Source of the DNA: Guillardia theta CCMP2712
Lineage: Eukaryota; Cryptophyceae; Pyrenomonadales; Geminigeraceae
Assembly: GCF_000315625.1 (NCBI RefSeq)
Contig: NW_005434637.1
Span: forward strand, 505,985 to 569,984
Length of the DNA stretch: 64,000 nucleotides
Direction: 5' to 3'
In this document: one piece after another, positions 10,274 to 22,141 of the stretch
Position numbering within the stretch: the first letter of the stretch is position 1
Layout: every line of letters begins with the position of its first letter
Notes under the pieces: generated by a model
The model's database searches: none
What the model was told of the DNA's origin: nothing
What the model saw: the letters and a program-made list of their open reading frames with translations, nothing else
Made by a program: the position numbers and the translations under genes

Positions 10274-13200
10274 CTACGTGTCGAGCAAAGGTGAGAAGAG
10301 AAGGTTGGAGGGTCCATATCGACTCTCTGCCATGAAGTTTGAAGGATGAAAGCAAGCAAGGGATCCACATATACCGATAGAGTATCCCATCTCTGTCAAG
10401 AACGATGAGACCGGTCCATCGCCGTCGGCCTCTCTCGCCATGTCGACCTGAGCTCGAATGTTAACGGCTGCCCTTGACAGCCGGCGCTCCTGACCTCGAC
10501 GAAGATCTCGGGACGATCGCGGAGGAGGAGGTTCCTTGCCCCTTGTCTGCCGCACGCCGGTCAACCAGGGCAACAAGAGGCTGAGGGAGGGGATCACAGG
10601 ATCTCCATCTCCGACCCCTCGGAGTCGATCTTGATCAGTCTGACGTTGGTGATGCTATCGCGCTCGACTATGTCATCGAGCTTCATCAGCTGTACAGGCT
10701 GCGATTCTCTCAGGCTCTGCAGATGGGCCTTGTTACAGTGTTCTCTACCTGCAGTCGATGGCACAAAAGCCCTTCATGGGAATCTGAAGGAGAAGGTCAA
10801 GAGCAGCGCGAGAAGAGGGAAGGAGCAGATCAACCGTGGTCGAGGGAGATCCTTGACATGCCCGACAGGCCTGTTGAGACGTCACGCGTCTTTGAGGCAT
10901 GCGATGTGATGGAAGTGTACACCTGTCTCCGTCATGTCGCACATCTCAGCTGTCTTGGACTCGTTCCAGAGTCTGAAGTAGATTCTCAACGTGTCAGGAG
11001 GATGATAAAAATAACACAACAGACGAGATGTCAGGAGTATGAAAGATCGTTGCGAACAACAAAGCATGGGATTCTAAATGAATGGGATTCTAGCATCATT
11101 CCAAACTAGGCAGCGGGTCAACTCACCCGAAGTTGTAAGCTCTAATCTGATTCTGGACTCCATTCACCGCGATGTTTCCCAGCAGCACGCGATAGTTGTT
11201 AGGGATGGGCTCGAATGCCGCGACCTGAGAATGGGGAGTGAGATGGAGAGCGCAGAGGGTCATTCACCATGATCTCTGGCGAGCCAAGAGCTAGCATGGA
11301 GAAGCAGCCAGTGTTGGCTCCGATATCGACGAAAGTGATTTTTTCCTCTTGGTCTCCTGTCAAACTTGGTCACTTGCCTGCCAACCGCAAGCCCGCAAGG
11401 AGGGAGATCGAGCGACAACCGGTCGGCAGCATGTAGAGAATCCTCCTCAGCAACAACTCCACCTGGTCGTACAGCCGTCAGAGCTGAGACACGCCTGTCG
11501 AGGGCCCTGACGCCTCACCTCGTCAGGGTCCGCCACGTTGACGTTCCCGTTGAGCAGGTCCGAACCAAAACAACCGCCTGCGAGCTACTTCAGCTCCGAC
11601 TCGCTTCCGATGAGCCCGACCCATCACGATAGACTCTGGTACCACTCGCATCCCCTGCGTGTGCTGGGGTGCCGCCACCACCGCCATGCTGAAGTCCTTC
11701 AGCCAGCTGGGAGATGTCAGAGCGGCGCTGGACAGCCGGAGACGGGAACCTGAGTGAAGTCATCCTGCTGAGGAATTGCTGGACAGCAGCCTCCTTGATG
11801 GCAACTTTCTTCCCTTGCTGCTCTAACGCTCAGCTCTAGAGCATGCTCCATCCTTCGCCCTCACCTGTGCCTGCCGAAGACCCGCTATGGCAGAGAAGAG
11901 CGGGGGGATCACTTGGATGTTGTGCTGAGGAGAATTTGTCCTGAAGGATTCCAGCAGGTTGATCGCTTCCTCCACATCCTCTCGCATCAGGAACAACTGC
12001 GTCAACACGGAAACTTCAACTTGAGAGGAAAGGGAGGCAACCATTGCAATCGAGACCGGGATAGAGAAGAGCGTCGCCTCATGAAGGTCTGGGGCAAGAC
12101 GCTTCGCTGTCAGCAGCGCTCTGCGGGGTCGATCAGACCCTCTAGGTGTGACTGAGCAAGGAGGAGGGGAAGGGCACGACACCTGAAGGACAGCAGGAGG
12201 ATATTGCTATCAGCGAGGTACGCAAACTGCTGTAAGAAATATCCCAGCTACGAGGCAGTGAATCACGAGACTTGTCTAACGTCATGCGCTGACCGTTAGG
12301 AAGTATGAAGGATCCTGGTGGAGATGAGGAGAGTCCCAATGTAACTCCATTGTCCTGAGCATGTACCTCCTTGCCCACTTCTCCTTGGAATCATCGAGCA
12401 CCAGATTCATGGACAGGAAATACCTGAGCCCGTCATAAGATCGCGAGACGAGGAAGACTGGAGTGACCTCTGCGGTATCGAGAGCTGATTCAAGAGGAAG
12501 GGCGTGTATGCTACCTCTCTGATCGGGCGAGAATGACGAGTTTCTGATGATCTGCGATTCAAAATTCGTGAGGAGAAAGCTTAATCGAGGGAGGGAGGGA
12601 GGGAGGGAGGGAGAGTTAAAGGAAGGGAGGAAGAGGCCCGGAGGGAGGGAGGGTGGGAGTGAACAGGGAAGAAGGAAAAAGAAGAGAGTAGTAAGGAGGA
12701 AGACAAGGATTTTTCACTTGTGCGTGCAGTATCTTGAAGCAAGGAAAGGCTGCAGTTGTGATCTGCAAAGAACTTGTTGTCATGGAGGGTGAAGCAACGG
12801 AGCTGTCGAGGACTCACTGACACAGGCTTGACCAGTACTCGAACAGAAACCCCTGGAACGCACAACCGGAGCACACGTAGAGATCTACCTGCTTCACTCC
12901 AACACGTCATCATCGAGACAGGTTACGGAGAGCGTTGGGTCAACCTGGACGTCGGATTGTTTCAGGTTGAACGAGGCCTCCGACGAGTAGAATATGTGAG
13001 GCCAAGGCCACTGACCCGCAAACAGCAGCGCGATCATCCTAGATCTCCCTTCCATCCTCACGTCCAAGAGCTCGACGTTGCCCGAGCTCTCGCTGCTCGC
13101 ACTCGCACACCCTGCTTCTTCTTGCCGCCATATCAACTCTACGAGGGCTTGCTCGGAAGGCCCCGATGCTGATGCAGCACGAGGTTGGTGCTTGGCAACA

Positions 13201-13538
13201 GCTCTGAATGTGAAGTGACCAAATTTATCACGAGGATGGGGGGGTGAGGAAGTGAGTCCGCAGAGCTGCGACGCGAGTGCATCCGCTGTCATGTTGCTCA
13301 TGAAGGCAAAGGATCCCCTTCGTACCCAGACATCAGGCGCAGGCCTTCCCTGGGCGGCCACGTTGGACAGGAAAGAAATGTGGATGACCGCGAGGAAGAG
13401 CGTAACGACTCTCCCGCACGAGACATGCTTGAACCTCGCGCCTCCGTGCAACCTCAAAACTTTTTTCGTGGTGGGGAACGAAAGCACTTCTTCGGACTCG
13501 CCATGCACCACGGAAGTTCGAGCGGGAAGTTCTCCCAT
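10274..13538 (-). CDS. Membrane-anchored protein with C-terminal FkbM methyltransferase domain
   Basis: Long multi-exon gene. The first exon begins MGELPARTSVVHGE and has a hydrophobic segment at about residues 43-63 (VVTLFLAVIHISFLSNVAA), a signal anchor or uncleaved signal. The middle is an unrecognised, mostly helical region (12.6-11.8 kb; for example HALPLESALDTAEVTPVFLV and VSVLTQLFLMREDVEEAINL). The C-terminal part is clearly FkbM-like: ITFVDIGANTGCFSMLAL (SAM-binding motif I), VAAFEPIPNNYRVLLGNIAV (motif II), LDDIVERDSI and LIKIDSEGSEMEIL (the LDDxxx...KIDxEGxE signature), then ARNLLLRDRPEIFVE. FkbM enzymes are SAM-dependent O-methyltransferases; with a signal anchor this one would face the ER or Golgi lumen and may act on glycans. 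The substrate is unknown. Middle exon joins are only partly resolved, so it could be two genes, but a single start with a signal is the simplest reading. Confidence 0.7.
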
Positions 13539-13948
13539 GAGAGAGGAGGAGCAAGCAGTGAGCTTCCTCCTTCTGTTCTACTCCACCATCGTCATGCGCT
13601 CGATTCAGCATCGTCACCTTGTGTGGGCCTCCCACTCTGCCGTCATGTTCACAGGATCCCTTTCCCACTTCCCCCCTCATCCCCATCATACTCGGGGGTC
13701 AACCCGCGGTCAACCGCCGGCCTGCTGCCTGCAGTGCCGCCTGCTGTTCTGTCACAGTGCCTGCTGTTGGCCTGCTGCCGCAACCAGGGCGACGCCGCGA
13801 CTCGGCCCGGCCGGGCTGCCGGTAACTGATAGTAACCGTTGCAGGTCAACCCTGGGGCCCGAATCGGCCGCGGCAGCTCACGGCTCAGTGCGTTTTGAGC
13901 TGCAACGGTCACGGTCATATGGGAAGGCTACGATTTAATAACTGAGAG
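13539..13948. repeat. Intergenic region with GC-rich island B
   Basis: Between two co-oriented genes. Bases 13700-13885 form a GC island containing TCAACCCGCGGTCAACC, CCGGCC and GGCCCGGCCGGGC elements, like the other islands. No supportable gene. Confidence 0.5.
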
Positions 13949-16900
13949 TCAGTGAAGGAGCTTCGAAGACTCGATGATGTTGCGAGAGATGCCGTCGGCC
14001 TCGGCCAGCGAGAAATCATGCAAAGGGACCTGCGAGGTCAGACGGTCAGACGAGAATCAAGCAGAGAGAAGGGCGAGCCTTGCGGATCTCTTGCCACAAG
14101 TTGGAGGAACTTGACAAGGGAAGGGACCGGGGAGCCTCCTCCTTGTGTACGATCTCCTTCTTCCGGGGCTGAGACTGAGTGGAGCGCGAGCTCTCCATGA
14201 CCTTTCGAGCATAGAGCTCAGACACAGTGCTGGGGGAGAAAATATGGTGGAGGGAGTGTACCTGGGAGGACGCAGGTTCTAGAGATCTGAGGGGATCAAC
14301 ATCAACATCGAGGATCATGTCGCCGACACTTCCTGCTCTCATTGCTATCAGTCTCGGGCAGCTGGGGAGGAGGAGGAGGAGGAGGAGGAGGAGGAGGAGG
14401 AGGAGGAGGAGGAGGAGGAGGAGGACCTCCAGTCTCTATCAAGGAGAGGTCTTCTTGCAGCTTCAACGCTCCACTCAAGGTTTGCGCCTGCTCGTTTCGA
14501 AGCCCCTCCCCTCCTTCGACCTTCTTGCTGTACTTGAGAATGCTCGCCAGCTCCCCTCGCCGCTCAGCAGCTCCGCTCCTGCACATGGTGAGCTTGAGCT
14601 TCGTTGGGTGGTAAGAAGGGAGGGATGACGATGACGAGGAGCAGCAGCAGGCGCAGAGGAAGTATGAGGAGGAAGAGGCGGTAAGTGGGGAGGGAATGGG
14701 TGTCGGAGAGGCTGGCAGGTACTGAAAGTGTAGGGCAAGGAGTTGGGTAGGAGAAACCTTGAAGGATCGTTTTCGATCACGTTGTGACTCGTCCTTTCCT
14801 TCGTGCTCTCTAACGGAAGGTAATGAGGAAAAACCACAACAAAATCCCTTTGACCTTTCGCTGCGTCTTGAAGATGCTTCCTCGACTGACAGCGGATCAA
14901 TCAGACAGGTCTTGTCAAATCACTTTCTCACCGCGAAGTTCAGGAGCGGAGAAGACGCAGGGGGGGATTTGGGACTTCGAAGCTCCAACGGCCTGAACGT
15001 GTCCGATGACATTCTAGTATCTTTTGAAGACGAAGGGCTGCAGACATCAAATCACATACGTGCGCCCCGGGTCAAACTTCCAAGAACCTGGTCGAGCTTG
15101 ACTCGCTGGTTTGGATCCCCCTCTCCAGCACCTGCCCGAGCTCAAGTCATCGGCAGCTTCTCCTCATGCTACCGGCGCCGGTCACCACGTCCTGCAGGAC
15201 TCTCTTGACTCCGTGCGCGACCGTGAGCTTGACCTTCGACCCTTCACTGCCCAGCAGGCATTCTGAAGACACAAGTCAGCTTCCTCCTCCGCCTCCTCTC
15301 CCGACCACACCAGCCGCCTCGTCTGCCCTCATCCGGTCCGTGGGCCTCCCATCGATTGCAACCTGAGCGATGGAAATATCAACGATAGAATTGTTGGGCA
15401 CAAGCGCATTCCAACCAGGCGATCGCCGATCTCGATGATCCCGCTCCTTCACATTCGTCACAGGTCGTTTGCAACCCAAAGTCTCAGCTCACTTCTGTGC
15501 AGGGCCGTTGGGGGTGAGGAAATCGAAGACCAGCTCTCCCTTCTTGTTCACTCTGAAATGAACCCCGACTCCTGCATCGTAAGATTAAGGACGTGACATC
15601 CACGAGGGGGTAACCTATGTTGTGCTTCCGAGGCCTGCCGTCGAAGAGAACCACCTCATCCTGACGCATCCCGTCTACATCTCACGATCACAAGCCTCCC
15701 TCGTCGCAACCTTTCGAACCTTGTGATTCACACCTGCTGAAGTGGAGCGAAGAATAAGTCGATGCTGGACATGTTGTAGACAAGCAATCTACCTGACCAC
15801 AGGGCTAGACTTCTTGCTTCCTTTGCTCTTCGATTCCATCAGATTGCGGCAGGTGCATTGCAGGACATACCTCGATCGATCGACGACTTGATACGTCAGG
15901 ATTGACCGATCCGACAAAACGTCGATTTGTCGGACTCTGCGGCGGAGTCGCGCTCTTTGAAACTCTCCTTCGCTCTGAGCTTTCTTGGCTTTCACCGGTC
16001 GCTCTCTTCTTCACTTGTAGAAGAATTTCATTCTTGTTGGGATGTCTTGAGAAGAAACCGAAGATGGTGTCCAAACCAAGGACTTCGTAATTGCTGTACA
16101 GTACCTGGCGATCTGCCTCCATGTAGGCAAAGTTTCTTGTTCCCGAGACAACAACGTTCGATTTTGTGCAAGATATTGTCAGCGTCGTGTTATAGTCACA
16201 ACCAATACAATCCTTGGCTTGGTTATTAAGCTCCAACGATGCTCTAGGAACGTAGAGTTTCGTGACATGCTCCCCGTTCACGTAGGAGCTCTTGAGCAAA
16301 TAATCCTTCTCATTGTGCTTCAGGATGCACAATTTTTCTGTGAATGGAAACGATGCTTTTGTTTCAATCCTCAATTTCGATTCACGTGAGACGAAATGCA
16401 GCTCGTAGGGTTGACTGGGACTCAGAGAGTTTTGACCGGGTTGGTGAATCTTTTCTGGAATTTGGCAAACGAGTTTAGGGGGGCTGCTTGTCGATCGTTC
16501 TTGACTGAGGTCTTCATTGCCAACTGATGTGTCACTTGCACCAGCTACTTGCACCTGGAAAGACTTTGAATTCCAGGTTGGGAGGCGCTATTCATTCTAC
16601 CTGCTCGCTTGTGTGGAACTGGATCGGTTTTCCTTGGATGTTTTGCTCTCCGCCTTCTCGAGCAGAGGAAGGTGCTTTTTCCTCCTCCCTCGTAGCCTCT
16701 AGCTTCTTCAGATCTGCGTCCTTCTCTTGGAATGCGTTGAGGAGAACGAGGAAGTCGTTCTGAAGGCGATCTATGGCCTGCGTCAACTCATCGTTGAGTG
16801 CCTGAAGGCTGTGTGAGCGCTCTTGGAGTTCAACATGCTGCAGACGATCAACTCTAAGATTCTCGATGAGCCTCGAACTGATCTCTGCTTTCTCTTCCAC

Positions 16901-17083
16901 CCGCATGAAAAGTTGCTGAAGCTGGCAATTATCAAGGTCCCTGGATAATGTTAGGAGATTAATATCTTGTCCTTTCGCTAGTATGTCCTTCATGCTGTAG
17001 GCTGGAGGAAGCTTTGGCCAGAGGATCTGCCTCAAGCTCCTCAGGGATAAGAAGAGCGCTTCCTCCTCGGCGCGCGTCGTCAT
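13949..17083 (-). CDS. Coiled-coil protein with a PDZ domain
   Basis: First exon (from MTTRAEEEALFL) is a coiled coil with heptads such as LRVDRLQHVELQERSHSLQA and LNDELTQAIDRLQNDFLVLL. The second large exon is beta-rich and unrecognised (YELHFVSRESKLRIETKASF ... LKSSYVNGEHVTKLYVPRAS). Five small exons then assemble a textbook PDZ domain: GVGVHFRVNKKGELVFDFLT, PNGPAQKSGIIEIGDRLVAI, DGRPTDRMRADEAAECLLGS, EGSKVKLTVAHG. These show the xPxGPAxxSG-I-xxGDxLVxIDG core and the final LLxGxxGSxVxLTV strand; the carboxylate-binding loop is GVGV. PDZ domains bind C-terminal peptides, so this is probably a scaffold. The 3' part has a proline run from a (GGA)n repeat and an uncertain exon set. The end used is the last good exon (VPLHDFSLAEADG ... 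SSKLLH-stop); a stop at 14046 is possible. Confidence 0.7.
14366..14425 (+). repeat. (GGA)n trinucleotide repeat, about 20 copies
   Basis: Perfect GGA run; on the minus strand it reads as CCT and would encode a long proline run if it lies in an exon of the PDZ gene. Likely length-polymorphic. Confidence 0.95.
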
Positions 17084-17612
17084 TCGGTTTTAACCCTGCG
17101 AAAATGACAAGTTATCAGGCAGTCACGACAGCTTCTGAGGAGAAGTTTTCGAGGGTCTGTGGCTGAGCAAAGACAATTGTGATGATCAATGGTGGTGGTG
17201 GTGAGGATGATGATGATGGGAGGTGATGGTGAGGAGGAGAAGGAAGGAGAGAAGAGGTCGCGGCGGATCTCGAGGTAAAGCCATGAGCCCTCTATGTCCG
17301 CACAGCATCGTCGGGGATCGGCTTTGATTTGCAGCCAAGTCACCCCACCCACCCCACCCTTATTGTAAAAAGCCATGACTACCCCACCTAGATTTAGGTG
17401 TGAAGGGGGTGGATGGGTCGGAATCCCTTCATGGGGGTGGGATGCTTCATGGGGGTGTGGAGGGGTGGGTAGCGGCATGGACGTCAAGTAGGGGTTACAA
17501 TCCCAGACGGAGAATAGTGACGAGGGGGTAGGTGGGCGTATTTGACTTAGATAGTAACTGTTATGTAACGGTTCCAACAAATCGGCGCGGCGGCCTGCAC
17601 TGCTGTTTGACT
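17084..17612. other. Intergenic region, G-rich and CTACCCC-containing
   Basis: Upstream of the PDZ gene. Contains GGTGGTGGTGGTGA/GATGATGAT runs (17190-17225). At 17340-17540 there is a segment dense in CCCCACCC, ACTACCCCACC and GGGGGTGGG. That segment includes a near-repeat: TTCATGGGGGTGG occurs twice about 20 bp apart. Nothing coding is supported. Confidence 0.5.
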
Positions 17613-18560
17613 CTAGTCAGACAGGCTGACTGATGGTTTCTTCCTGATCAAACAGAACAAGAAACATTCCAGCGACTCCGCAGCCTCGCAACCCTCGCAC
17701 TCCTAGTCAGTGAGTGAGTGAGTAAGGGAGGGAGGGAGGGAGGCAGGGAGGGAAGCCAATCACAATGACTCACAGAGAGCGATTTGCTCATGTCAATGAG
17801 CTCGAAGAACTTTGGGGCCAGTTTGAGCAAAGTCTGAAGTGCAGGCGTGTCATTGCCTACAGCCAACGAAGTGAAGCAGGCCACTCACCTTGTGAGCTTC
17901 CGGGCATCTTTCTTGCATGCACAGCCAGATCGTGGACTTGTCGTGAGAAACCCGGTAAAGAAGTCGAAGCAACGGCTCAACCTGGAGTGAGAGTGAGAGC
18001 TATCAGAATCGGGCCGATCAGCCCGGGGCCCGCGAGCACGACGGGGAGGGAAGAAACTCACGAGCTTCACATTGAAGATGACATCGGTCCCCACAATCAC
18101 GTCAAAAGGAGCATGTGAGGCTGGAAGATAGTCAGAGCACACTGTGGATTCATGACCAGGACCTCACTGGTCTCAAGAGTCTTGATGTCATCCTCATCGC
18201 TCCAGTTCACCTACAACGTTGGTAGCAGAGAGGAGATGTAAGATGAGATTGCCATCATGCAGGAGATCAGACCCGCAGGGCTGTGGGTGGAAAATCCTTG
18301 TTCACCTTCACAAAGTCATTCCCTCGTGCGAGGGCCATGCGATTGGGCCATGCGAGTACAAGGCTACAAGCGTACCTTGCTGTTCCTTTCCACGTTCCTT
18401 CTGAGGTTCTTCATCGCTTCTTCCGCCTCGGTCAGCACCACCTGAATCATCCTCAATGCTCCACTACTCCTTCCACTCCAGAGGCCTGCCTGTGCTCCCA
18501 AATTCGCGAGTATCAGCCCCAGTAGGCCGCACCCTGCTCCGACTTCCAACACCTTCGGAA
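17613..18560 (-). CDS. METTL21/FAM86-type lysine methyltransferase (5' end unresolved)
   Basis: Seven-beta-strand protein methyltransferase. Exons read VLEVGAGCGLLGLILANLGA (SAM motif I), VVLTEAEEAMKNLRRNVERN (motif II), VNWSDEDDIKTLET, then FDVIVGTDVIFNV (the D-x-x-(L/V)-G-x-D family motif in place of DxxY). SLAVGNDTPALQTLLKLAPK and a last exon ending CFLFCLIRKKPSVSLSD-stop follow. Relatives such as METTL21, METTL22 and FAM86 trimethylate lysines of chaperones and translation factors; the substrate here is unknown. The exon upstream of VLEVGAG, which should carry the 'G..vWdaa..L' element, could not be found convincingly between 18561 and about 18960, so the start coordinate is only the first supported exon. 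One junction would require an intron of only 26 nt (18144-18169). Confidence 0.7.
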
Positions 18561-19363
18561 TTCATTACAAGGGATTATCGTGCAGCTCTCATTATTTTCA
18601 CCGTTGTCGGTCTGTTTTTGGATTTCGCAGAAGAGCTCTTGAGTTTCCTCTTTTTGTTCGGAACTGGTTCTGTTCCCGTTGATCAAGACCAGTTGGGCAG
18701 CTGTGAATCATTCACCTTCTGGCCCTTCAGCGTTGCCCCTTTTCCTCGCCCCTTCATTTCCTTGAACAGTTGTCTCTAGGGATTCATCTGCCTTATCCCA
18801 TCCTAAACGATCAAGTCCTCTTCGCTTTGCACATCGTTCAGGCCATTTCGGACTGGAAAATTCTCTTTCCTTCTCCTACCTCGAGGAAACATCCCAGGAA
18901 GAAAGCAGTTTCCCATATAATGCCACCTGTACCTTTTGGAAGTCACAATCAATACTTGTTGACATGCATTCAAACTCGATGATTACAGTTTTTAATGTCT
19001 CTCTCTTGTTCAATATCTATCTTACGCCCGCTCGCACATTTATACTGCACACTCCTGCAAACGAAGCAAGATTATCATTGCAGGAACGACATGGCAGGCA
19101 CTTGTCCTCAATCATGTGTGACAAGTTACTCGCCTGGAGTTTGCAAGCTCGAAGAACACATCCGATGCTTCTGCTCCCGCCGCTACCGGCTCATACAGCA
19201 CCATTAGATGCGCATCCGCCCGCCTAGTCCGCCTCAGGACCCGCTACCTACTGAGGGTGGTGGGATGTCCAGGGGTGGGGTGCCTGTCAGGTAGCCATTG
19301 GGTAGCACCAGGGGTTGGCCCGCCCCACGCAAACCCTGCAGACCCGGGCATCAGTCGCACAGG
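18561..19363. other. Unresolved region between METTL21-like gene and the CPHGV gene
   Basis: Should contain the missing 5' exon(s) of the minus-strand methyltransferase. An open stretch on the minus strand (about 18566-18700, reading LINGNRTSSEQKEETQELF) lacks the expected motif. At 19205-19330 is another G-rich CTACC/GGGGTGGGG segment. No firm gene. Confidence 0.35.
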
Positions 19364-21301
19364 CATGCCAGCAGGTGCTATGCGGCAGGAAGCGCATGCC
19401 GCGGCAGCCTGGGCGATCACTGTCGCACTGATGATGGTGCCATCGAACGCTGAAGCTCTCCTCGCCCATTCGTCTGCCTATCGCACTTCTACCCCCTCCC
19501 TGCTCGGAAACACCCGTCTTTCGCTTCGCAAATCCCCCCTCGTTGCAATTCATCTTCGCGGCGGGAACGGAGAGGATTTGCAGAAGGAAGATGTTGGAAC
19601 GCTGACACAGAATGGAGGCGAGAATGCTACATCAAACAAGACTTGTCCCCATGGAGTCGCCTTGTCTTCTGATGAACGTTGCTCGAATTGTGAAGTACTT
19701 GGTGCGTATCCACAGCATGCTGCTACTTTGTGATGAGGTGTTGCAGCTTTCATTCGTAGATGCGCCTTCGTCTTACAGAGACTAGGGGGCAAAGCAAACA
19801 CTACTGAGTTTGCCAACACATGGTCATCTCTATTCTCATCGCTGAAGCCCATGACTGCTGAGTCCGCACGAGAGAATGTGGCCCCCGCGATGAACGCAAC
19901 AGGATACTTCATCATTGAGGATATCGAGGGGAGCGAGGATAAAATGTTGGCTTGCAATGCTTTACGATGCAAATTTTGATTTTTTTTCCAAGGATGTCCT
20001 TCAGCGAGAAGGCACAGCGAACATGTCCCCACGGCGTTCCGCTGGATTCGCCAGAGCGTTGTATGGCATGCGAAGAAATATCATTCCTTCGTAGATGGTG
20101 ATATGGAAGGCATCCAAGTCAAGTCTGACTTCGTGTAATCAAGTGAGAAAATCATCACGGAAGCCGGTGGCTCGATTGACACCATATCCTTTGCCGACAA
20201 GTGGAACGAGGTGATTGACAGCAATTGCCTCATGAAAGCTGAAAGTTGATACAAGGAGTTCAATGCTACTGGGTCTGCAGACGCAATGACTTCTGAAGCA
20301 GCTGCAACGAAGGTGCTTCTTTTTCTAGAAGTCTGAGGTCATGACTGTCTTCCAGGTGTCCAAAATTCTCGCATCGAGTGGATTGTTCTTGGTGATAGGT
20401 AAACGTCAAAGTAATTTGCATACATTTATCAGATCACAATGCCCAATAGATACAGAAGATCCTGGAATCAAGACATTCACAATTAGACCTCAACCTGAGG
20501 AGGTCTGTCAAGGATATATCAAAATTTCGCTTACATTGTTATCTCAGTGTCCTCACGGTGTCAGTTTTGCTTCTCAAGATGCATGCGACTTCTGCTCTCA
20601 ACTTCAATTTGTGCAGGTTTGATTCTGCATGAGATCCTCTTTTTGCAACTCTCACGGATGATACAGGCTTGTGCTTATGTTTTGCAAAAGTCCGACGGAC
20701 AGCTGACTGCAAAGGAATTCTGGTTCTAATGAGTTGTTCTTCGCATGTTCATCAAATTTGATTCTTCTTATAGCAATAAGTGGCGCCAAACTTTTCCAAA
20801 TCAACCAGAGATACCAGAAGATCAGGTATCAGTGCGGAGTCAAGTGGATCTCAGATGTTTGAATCTTCATTTAGGCCAAGACAACCATCGCCCAAGTGCT
20901 CAACGCTACAGGAGTGTTCAAGTCAGCTCATGTTACAACCAGCCTTCGAACTTCTAAACAACATGCAGGACAACTGAAACGGAGGAGAATGACATCCTGT
21001 TTGAATTCACTGAGAATACCCAGGAGGCCTTTCAAGATTATCAGGTACTGCAGTTTTTCTCAACAGAAGTAACGGTTCAATTTCTGCTCAGCGTGCTCTG
21101 ATTCAAGAGGCGATGTATGCACATGCAGAGAAAGAAAAGGAAGAGAAGAAAGAGGTTGGCTTTGTATTCAGTGATATTCTTTGAGATCTCGTCTGCTTTC
21201 AGGAAATCCAACAACAATTGGCTGGAGATGACATCGCTTACGAAATCCCCAAGTCTGATTCTGTACGAGAATTCATGTTACATGCCGGAACTGAGGCTTA
21301 A
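19364..21301 (+). CDS. Secreted or organelle-targeted protein with repeated CPHGV-CxxC and NATG modules (novel)
   Basis: I do not recognise the family. The leader (MPAGAMRQEAHAAAAWAITV then ALMMVPSNAEA) looks like a signal peptide. A basic Ser/Arg/Leu-rich stretch ending HLRGG follows, so plastid or secretory targeting is possible. Three copies of a compact motif follow: TCPHGVALSSDERCSNCE (about 19648), TCPHGVPLDSPERCMACE (about 20016) and QCPHGVSFASQDACDFCS (about 20548), i.e. CPHGV-x(3)-S-x(3)-C-x2-C, a probable metal site. After each comes a W motif (FANTWSSLFSSL, FADKWNEVIDSN, YSNKWRQTFPNQ) and an Asn-Ala-Thr-Gly motif (AMNATGYFI, EFNATGSAD, VLNATGVFK). The C-terminus is charged and helical (YAHAEKEKEEKKEEIQQQLA) ending HAGTEA-stop. 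The module is about 110-180 residues and repeated three times with divergent sequence. Exon joins are approximate; an alternative start is the Met at 19380. Confidence 0.65.
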
Positions 21302-22141
21302 ACAGGAAAAGTCAAAGAAAGTTGGTTTGGGTGCACTATTGGACTAACCAAGCCATCCAGAAGTCGGAGCCTGCCCACGGGTCGTACATTGAATGCTACT
21401 TCGGCAACAAAACAGCACAGCGGCAGGATTGTCTCGTATACGTACTATCAATGATACGCTGAGTAATGTAAACTCGCTCTGACGCTGCGTCGGACTCCGT
21501 CGGTCCGCGAGGCCATCAAGTGGGCTTCAAGTCACAGAGTCACAGTGTCGGACTTCGAGTCAAGTAGTGGCAATGATTTACGAGCCTCGGAGTCACGAGG
21601 CGAGTCACCGCCCGTCCGGGCCGCGGGCGGTGGGCCCGCCCGGGACCCTACCATATGGTCGGATTAGTGGGGGGGGGGGGGGGGGGGGGCATGAAGACTT
21701 GCCAGGTACATGGTGGGGTGGTAAAAGTAGATACATGCTGTATCAGACCTGGTGGGGTGGGTCAGCCCTCATTGGATAGGGTAGGGTGCTTGGAGCTTTG
21801 GAGCATCCGCATGTGCAATGCGCAGGGAGCAGTGATCCGAGGAGGACGAGGACGATGACAAGAGCAGCGAAGAAAGAGAGACTGCAAGAAAGGAAGTAGT
21901 TAGTAAGCAAGAGAGCAAATCAATGGTTTTGATGCGTAGAGGTAGACTTTTTGAGTTGAAACAGCTTGCAATCATATAGCACGATTGCATGTATAGAAAG
22001 GGGCTAGCTGGAAATGAATGCAGGAAAAAGAAAGATGTAGTATGGAGGATTGCAAACAATGGTAGATGAAGAGTTGAGTTGAGTGGTTTGACTGAAGCAA
22101 TGATGATGTTGCTTGCCAGCAATTGTTCACCACTATTCAGA
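21302..22141. repeat. Intergenic region with GC island C, poly-G tract and GGTGGGG segment
   Basis: 21480-21660 is a GC island (GGGCCGCGGGCGGTGGGCCC core). It is preceded by a degenerate short repeat of GTCGGACTC/GAGTCA words. A run of 21 G follows at 21669-21689, then GGTGGGGTGG repeats. The rest is upstream of RPB6. No gene supported. Confidence 0.5.

Noticed and set aside
18964-19208. Short Cys-rich plus-strand frame (MAGTCPQSCVTSYSPGVCK)
   Set aside because: Too short, no splice partners, no match to the CPHGV motif that follows.
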